Below, piece after piece: positions 58,107 to 64,000 of a stretch of 64,000 bases of DNA. Origin of the DNA: Coriolopsis trogii (Eukaryota > Basidiomycota > Agaricomycetes > Polyporales > Polyporaceae); the NCBI GenBank assembly GCA_020543525.1, contig JAHYIO010000023.1:2350509-2414508 (forward strand). Direction: 5' to 3'. The position numbers and the translations under genes are program-made. How positions within the stretch are numbered: the stretch's first letter is position 1; each line of letters starts with the position of its first letter. The notes below the pieces were generated by a model. That model was not told the DNA's origin, searched no databases, and saw only the letters and a list, made by a program, of their open reading frames with translations.

Positions 58107-58820
58107 GCGCGCGGTCTATATACTGTCTAAAGTGAACATGATGTCATCATCAGTAACCGAAGATACTGAGCGTACGAAGGGGGTGCAATCGAGCCTGACA
58201 TGGCTATACACGGGCAGCCGCGCCGACGGCTCATTTCTCGCATTAAGTACCGGAGGTCGAAGGTCGCAGATCGCGGGCGAAGTCGCACACGAAAACGGAG
58301 GGAAACTTGTCTGTCGCTACTGGGATGGATTCTGGATGCTTTATGGAACAGGCAAGGAGGTTCAGGGTCGGTCACGCACACGTAGCAAGTCAAGTTGAGC
58401 TTCTGGGAGTCAAAGAACTAGCGGAAAAGCACCAAAGTGAGAGTCAGGGCGCCAGCGAAATTGAATACTACACTACTTGAATAGTCCTCTACATAGAGAG
58501 AGAGAGGCGCGGCGATATACGGAACTAGGGGGAGGGGTGGTGGAATGCAAAGCGGGTGAAAAAGGGGTGTGCGACAACATTGTGAAAAATGCTTGTATAC
58601 ACTTGTACAGAAGCAAGCGGACGGCAAGCGGACGGAAACGATGTGAAACCATGAGCGTATCGATCATAGCGACACTTGTAATACAGGCAGGAGACGGGGT
58701 AGGAGTCAATAGGACGACGATGGGATGGATGACGGAGAGATACCACTTTCGCTGAAATACAAGGCATGCACCATTTTCCAGAGGGAGTCGTTATACACCG
58801 TAGCGGGTCGCGAGACGCTC
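58107..58820. other. Intergenic, nothing recognised
   Basis: About 700 nt. A short AG-rich run (about 58495-58507) is the only simple repeat. It must contain the 3' end signals of the transportin gene. Confidence 0.45.
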
Positions 58821-61800
58821 CTAGATGACGGGTGGGAAGCTCGAGACCTGGGCAGCCCAGCCGACCGCGTCGTGCTGCTTGAAGCCTGTCAGGAGCTGCT
58901 GGAACATGCTGTTCAGCTCTGGCGACGGCTGGTTCCAGCGAATGATGGCGTTGCAGAACCACAGCAGACTCTGCGGGCGCGGAAATGGGCCGAGGAAGCT
59001 GACCGTCAACACATGCGCTCCCACGAACATCACGTCACTGCCACTCACCTTCGTGATCCCCGCAGGGTTCATCTGCACGAGCGTGCAAAGCCCGCGGAAC
59101 GCCGAGTCCTTCTCCTCGTTGTCGCGAATTTCGTACAAAGCCTGGCACCACGCCTGTGCGAACTCGGGCAGGAGGGGTGCGACGATCCCAGGGTGCATGA
59201 GCCCGATACGTCCGATAGACACCGCCGCGTTGTCATGCAAGCTCCTCGGGGCCTTCGGATGGAGCAGAATGGGGATTAGGCGGGAGATGAGGGGGTGTAC
59301 CCATGTCTGGAATTCAGCGTCGTCTGACGGACGACGAGGATGTGTCAGCTGCACTCAAAACAACACCATAGTACGAGACTCAACTTACTTCGCCCAAACC
59401 GCAGCGCGATCTCGCCGACGGCCCATGCTGCATTGTTGCAGGCGCTGATGAACTCCATTTTCGGCTCGGGGTCCAGCTGGAGAATCAGCTCCTGCATGAC
59501 GGCCGGGACGTGTGGTCTCAAAAGAGGGAAGCAGTTCATGGCCATGTCGCCCACGAGGGCGTACCCTGACTGGCGTACGGCAGCATGAGGATGCTTGAGG
59601 CAGACGGTGAGGAGGGAGAGGAGGTTGGGCCGGCTGCGAGTAATGTGCGGCTCGAGCGCCATCCCCAATCCCTGCATGAGCCCTGATAGCAGATCGAGAG
59701 CTACGACTAGGAATGAGCGGTCAGGCTCGTCCATCTCAGGATGCTGCTGGTACGCCTGGTACTGCAATAGCAACTGATGCACGATTAGCTGACATCGTTC
59801 GAAGATCGGCCCTGCATAAGGTAGGAAGGCGGGACCGATCGCGATCGTCACAGAAGCGAGACACTGCCCATGATGTCAGTCAAGACTGACACTAGCGACA
59901 AACGGCAGGATGTACCTCGAGCAGAGGGACGAGATCGTCATCGTCGTCCTGCAGCTTGGTCCATCGCTTCAGCAATGGTGGCATGAGAATATCAACGTAT
60001 GTGGGGTTTTGCAGTGCCGATCCGACAGCATCTGCAAGCGTCCCAACGGCATCGTAGAGGATGAGCATGTTATTGTGCTGGTATTTGTCGAACGCGAACA
60101 CGAGGTTGCGAAGGACCGGCTCAAGGTAAGGTGCGAGCTCCGGACCCGCATCCTTTTCGAGAGTCGCGAATGCACTGCACCCTGCTTCCTGGACACGCTT
60201 GTTGTTGTCCAGAACCATGCGAAGTAGCTAATATGCGAAAGTCAGTGCCAAGAGCTAAGAAGATGTCCTGCGGAACTGTGCTCACGCCTTCCAACGTAGG
60301 CACGAAGAACTGGTTCTTGTGCTCTTCTGAAATCGGTTGCGTGCACCAACTCGCATACCTTCCAAGAGTCCAACATGTGATAGATCGGACCAATGGCTAC
60401 ATTGGTGGGTCATTGAGCGCAACGGAATGGGGTCGCGCAACGTTCACCACGCACCTTGGGATCGTTAAGGGTGTTGATCAGGTAAGGGACAAGCGTTGGG
60501 AGGTGAGGCTCAACAGCATCGATACAACCTGGACGCAATGTCAGCCGCACGTTCGCCCTCGATACATGTCGGATAATGCGTACCTTCAGCCAACGCACCG
60601 AGCGCAAGAATGCCGCTCTCCCTTTGGAGCCAGTCCTCACTCCAAAGCTTCGCTTTCAAGGGCTCCAAAAGCACATTGAGAAGGTCCACGCCAAACCGCA
60701 CGGCTAGGACGTCGAGCGCAGCGGCTGCACACTTGCGCAAGTTCCACTCCGTCGACATTTCCTCGGCGAATTCATCGTCATCCAACTCATCGTAGTCGTC
60801 ATCTTCGCCCTCGTCCAGCTCCTCCCCATAACCTCCAACATGCTTTCCTGAGCCATCGTCTTCACCATTGGCCTCGTGTTCGAGGCCATGCGACTTGCCA
60901 CCATAGTGGCGCGGCTTGATATCGCTCTCCTTATCAGGCACAGCTGCATCCTCCTCGTCGCCCTGCAGCCAAAGCAGGTCGTCTTCGCTGTAGATCATGC
61001 AATCCAGCAAAACGGGAGCGACCTTTGCGAGTAGTGGGTGGAGGTAAGGGGCAAGGTCGGGGCCCTCGGCGAACGTGAGCCAGAACTTGCAGGCCTCGAG
61101 AGCGACGTTCTCATTCTTGTCCTTCGTCGAGTAAAGCATGTACTCCGCTACGTTCGTCATCTCGGGCATGAGCTTGTCCGGGCGCGATGCGAGGAGCAGC
61201 ACGAGAGCCTGGCATACGTGCCGCCGCACCGACAGATCCTCATCGGATGCACGCTTGGAGAGGCACACGATCAACGTGTCGATGTGCGTAGAAGGGGCGT
61301 GGCAGCCGATGGGCACGACGTACGAAAGGCAGGCGATCGCGTGTGCACGCATCCGTGGATGTGGATGCTCAGAGAGGACGATGAACTTGGGGATCATGTA
61401 ATCTAATGACATCATGCCATTGATCTCGACGTCGAGCTTTCGGGGGTAATCCTCACATGCTTTTTCCAGGACGTTGAATGCAGACTGTAAGAAGAGAGAT
61501 GGTCAGCACTTGTCGTCGACCATCCAATATCTGCAGAGGTATACTGGAGAGGCCATAGTCAGCCGTATTCGGCTCAAAGGCACCGTAGGGCTTCAAATCG
61601 TGGAGAACCGGCAGGCGTGGGATGTCTCCCATACATTATCAGTGGAAATCTCAGTACACACAGGAACGCCACATGTGAGGCATATTTTCGAGTCATGAGG
61701 AGGACGTTGCTCCGCAAATTGCGCGTTTGTCTGATGTCCAGGGAGGGGGGAAGGGGAAAGCACATGTCACGAAATGTGACAGACATGATACGAGGTAGAG

Positions 61801-62337
61801 GACAAGCATATGGAATGATTGAATCTGAAGGGGTACATACCTCTTGTTGATCTGCGTTCGGGGCGTCCAGCATATGCACCAGCTGCTGTAAACATTCCGG
61901 CCAGTTCTTTGGCTCCAAGATGCCAAGGAACGCGATGATGTCCTGAGCAGCCGCATTTCGTATCATGATCGCAGGATCATTGAAGGCAGTCAGGACGGCA
62001 GACTTGACAAACGCTGTGACATCCGGTGCGGCGCGGAGGACAAGGCGAGCATTGTTCTTGAGGAGATACCCCGCTATTGTGCGAATCCGATCGTCCTCTT
62101 GCGGCATTGCCGAGAGGATGTAGGCCAAATAGGCAATGTAGTCGGGCGCACGCGTGAAATTGTTCAGTTTCTGGATAATGAGATTGTTATGAAGGGGCGT
62201 AGAGTTATGAATGAGACACGATGAGGACATACGTGAGTGATATTCCGCTGCACGGAGGCATTGTGAGTGTCGGTGGATTCATGGATGGTTTGTAAGATTT
62301 CCTGAAGGCCGGCTTGTTGTGGTGTCCAGGAGGCCAT
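58821..62337 (-). CDS. KAP104: Transportin (importin-beta family, Kap104/TNPO1)
   Basis: Nuclear import receptor for PY-NLS cargo such as hnRNP-type RNA-binding proteins; HEAT-repeat solenoid, cytosol/nuclear pore. Start codon 62335-62337 ([20 protein letters not shown]), stop at 58821 after SFPPVI. N-terminal HEATs: [20 protein letters not shown] and [19 protein letters not shown]. Central: [20 protein letters not shown] and [17 protein letters not shown]. The transportin-specific acidic H8 loop, [19 protein letters not shown] (about 60770-60840), is followed by [19 protein letters not shown]. Next come [74 protein letters not shown] and the C-terminal [20 protein letters not shown]. About nine introns, about 920 residues. 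Intact. Confidence 0.94.
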
Positions 62338-62670
62338 GGCTAGGGGTAGGAATGGGGAAGGGAGAAGAGAAGAACACGTTTGACGTCTGAGAAACGGCCA
62401 GTACTAATATTTGCAAAACCAACCGCTTATCTGCGATCTAACCTGGGATAAGGGAGGATCTTTGTCACATTGACGACTCTCACCCTAAAGCCGCTTGGCC
62501 AAACACAAGGTCCGACAAGAGCGCTTCAGTCGGAGACATCTTCTGGTCATTTCTTTTGAGCCTCAGTTGTGCGGTCGATTGACAGATTCGCCTTCCCCAC
62601 CCCGCCTCCCTCGCAAAGCGATGTGGGTCCATCGGACTATTCTCCATCTCCTCCATCCAGGCGGTACACA
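62338..62670. other. Intergenic upstream of transportin
   Basis: Contains the transportin promoter on the minus strand. An AT-richer run occurs near 62400-62430, but no clear core element was assigned. Confidence 0.35.
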
Positions 62671-63455
62671 ATGCCTGCTCCCATAACAGCATCTCCGCTC
62701 TCTCCCAATACTACCGGTATATCAGTCGTCAACCTCGACTCCGCATCGTCTAGTGGACTCGCCACGCCTGAACCACCGTGCATCCATTGACCCGTATTGA
62801 CCCCGCCTCAGTCTTCCTCCATCGCCGCTGTGAGGAACCTCGGATCCTATGCGCAGATGACCGACACTTCGAGCTACTCATCAACACGATTGCGCCAATC
62901 AAACACGCTGGAAAGCGTCAATCCTAGCTCTACCGGAGAACTCAGTGCGATCTGTAACCACAACAAGGACGAAAGCCCCGAATTCTCCCGATGCATCCTC
63001 TGCAGCTCCGAGACGGAGGCCTACCTCTCCTTACGGAGACCGAGAGCCTTCACTGTCCTCCCCGGAGCGCTTCACACGAAGACCTCTGTTGAGTCTCGGG
63101 ACGTCGCAAGCGACCTCTAGTTCACCCGATAGGCGTCCGGGTTCAACAGCCAGTGTCCTACCTTCACCGTCATCTGCTTCACCTTCCACCGCCATGTTTC
63201 CACACCGTATCGCAGTTCCTACCTGGCCTAGAAGCGCGCACTCGATTATTTGGGAACCGGGGCTTCTGTTTGTCGTTAGGAGAGATCTACGAGATGCAGG
63301 AACACTTGCGGCATGCGCTATGTGAGTATATCATGGCTGACTTTCCGGGCCGGTATGTGTATGTCGGTTTATTCCCGAAGGCAGCCTCTGACCAGGAAGC
63401 AGGCTACGGTTGGCTACGATGCGGACGAACACAGAGTGGTGCAACGACCGAATAA
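62671..63455 (+). pseudogene. Possible Ser/Pro-rich gene or remnant
   Basis: Plus-strand frames with coding-like Ser/Thr/Pro composition follow one another in different phases: MPAPITASPLSPNTTGISVV (from 62671), TDTSSYSSTRLRQSNTLE (about 62857), SPYGDREPSLSSPERFTRR (about 63030) and RGFCLSLGEIYEMQEHLRHA (about 63265). In-frame stops at 62788 and 63118 block a single product, and I could not find introns that remove them convincingly. Either a real gene with unseen introns or a decayed one. No family recognised. Confidence 0.3.
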
Positions 63456-63654
63456 ATCTGCAATAAGATCGAGATGGGGTACGTGTTGCCCTGTCTATCT
63501 CCTACATAGTAGCCGCACTCAATTATCTATCTTATGGCCCAACTTATTTCTCATGAACCTTGGCAAGTGGCTATGGCCTTACGCGCTGTGGATGCCAATC
63601 CTTGGGCGCCTCCGAGACCTACACCTGCCTCGCTATCCCCTGCTACAAGCGCCT

Positions 63655-64000
63655 AGACTCCGATTAGCAGGACTCGTGGAGTTTGCAATGGTGAAAATGC
63701 GGTTTTTCTGCGTGCCCTACAAGAGGAGAAAAGGAGAAAGTGTGGCAGGATTTTGCAGGGACGCGACCCGCCTGACGTCAGCGAGTCTCCCCATCCAGTA
63801 CGGCGTGTCCACCATTGGAGCGCGCTTCGACTTTTGGTCCGTGAGCTGCGCGCCGAAATCAAAGTCGGCTGCACGAAAGACACATGTCAGGCGGTGACGC
63901 ACTGGACAGGCTTATGGCAAGAGGCACGTACTGATCTTGACGTGGCCCTGGGCATCGAGGAGAACGTTTTCTAACTTGATGTTACGGTGGATGATGGACT
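63655..64000 (-). pseudogene. PAK/STE20-like protein kinase fragment with damaged active site
   Basis: On the minus strand from the window edge: IIHRNIKLENVLLDAQGHVK (63925-63990), an intron (GTACGT...TCGTGCAG, about 63860-63925), then TDFDFGAQLTDQKSKRAPMV followed by DTPYWMG. This is clearly the catalytic and activation loop of a PAK-type kinase, where the family has HRD, DFGF and GTPYWMAPE. Here the catalytic Asp is Asn (HRN), DFG is DFD, GTPYW is DTPYW, and APE is lost (text becomes MGRLADV). A stop follows shortly and no C-lobe was seen to the left. The N-lobe would lie beyond the window. Confidence 0.7.

Noticed and set aside
1..64000. CRISPR arrays, bacterial operons, phage or plasmid features
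   Set aside because: Genes are intron-rich and eukaryotic throughout; no regularly spaced repeats, Shine-Dalgarno sites or prophage genes were seen.

Overview
This window is nuclear DNA of a filamentous fungus, almost certainly a basidiomycete (Agaricomycetes, probably a wood-decay lineage). The signs are genes cut by many short GT-AG introns (about 45-80 nt), high-GC coding sequence, TATA boxes close to start codons, and basidiomycete-typical families: self-sufficient CYP505 P450s, an OTT_1508-like deaminase, T5orf172/DUF1766 proteins and a Plavaka-type transposase remnant. There is no bacterial-style operon, Shine-Dalgarno site or CRISPR array. Coordinates below are gene spans including introns; most splice sites were placed by eye.

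Left part (1-22.6 kb). Two tandem P450-reductase fusions (1224-5655 and 6389-10737) are followed on the opposite strand by a secreted GH27 alpha-galactosidase (11045-12966). This shares a 500-bp divergent promoter with a gene for an OTT_1508-like nucleic-acid/nucleotide deaminase (13467-15669). Then come a decayed F-box-like fragment, an Slp1/SUCO-type SUN-domain ER protein (minus), the V-ATPase c-ring proteolipid (minus, with a 13-nt micro-exon) and a small single-pass membrane protein with PPxY motifs.

Middle (22.6-38.4 kb). A gene desert of about 11.6 kb has no recognisable gene and ends at a second small PPxY membrane protein (34205-34861), which looks like a diverged paralogue of the first because an intron sits at the same place and phase inside the transmembrane helix. 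Another 3.5 kb without recognisable genes follows.

Right part (38.4-64 kb). A microsomal P450 (minus) is divergent from a CCDC25/NFACT-R homologue (plus). Next are a 93-aa basic protein, an intact 2-oxoglutarate-Fe(II) oxygenase, and an accessory stretch (45.3-54.8 kb). That stretch holds two tRNA-like (Pol III box) sequences, two T5orf172 GIY-YIG-fold paralogues on opposite strands, a carboxylesterase pseudogene lacking its nucleophile, membrane-protein debris, a kinesin motor fragment, an F-box/LRR gene and a Plavaka transposase remnant. Housekeeping genes resume with a double-bromodomain RSC-type chromatin protein (55186-57583) and transportin/Kap104 (58821-62337). The right edge cuts into a PAK-like kinase fragment with a damaged active site.

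The recurring theme is local duplication and decay: three duplicated pairs (CYP505, PPxY membrane proteins, T5orf172), with pseudogenes and transposon debris concentrated between housekeeping blocks.
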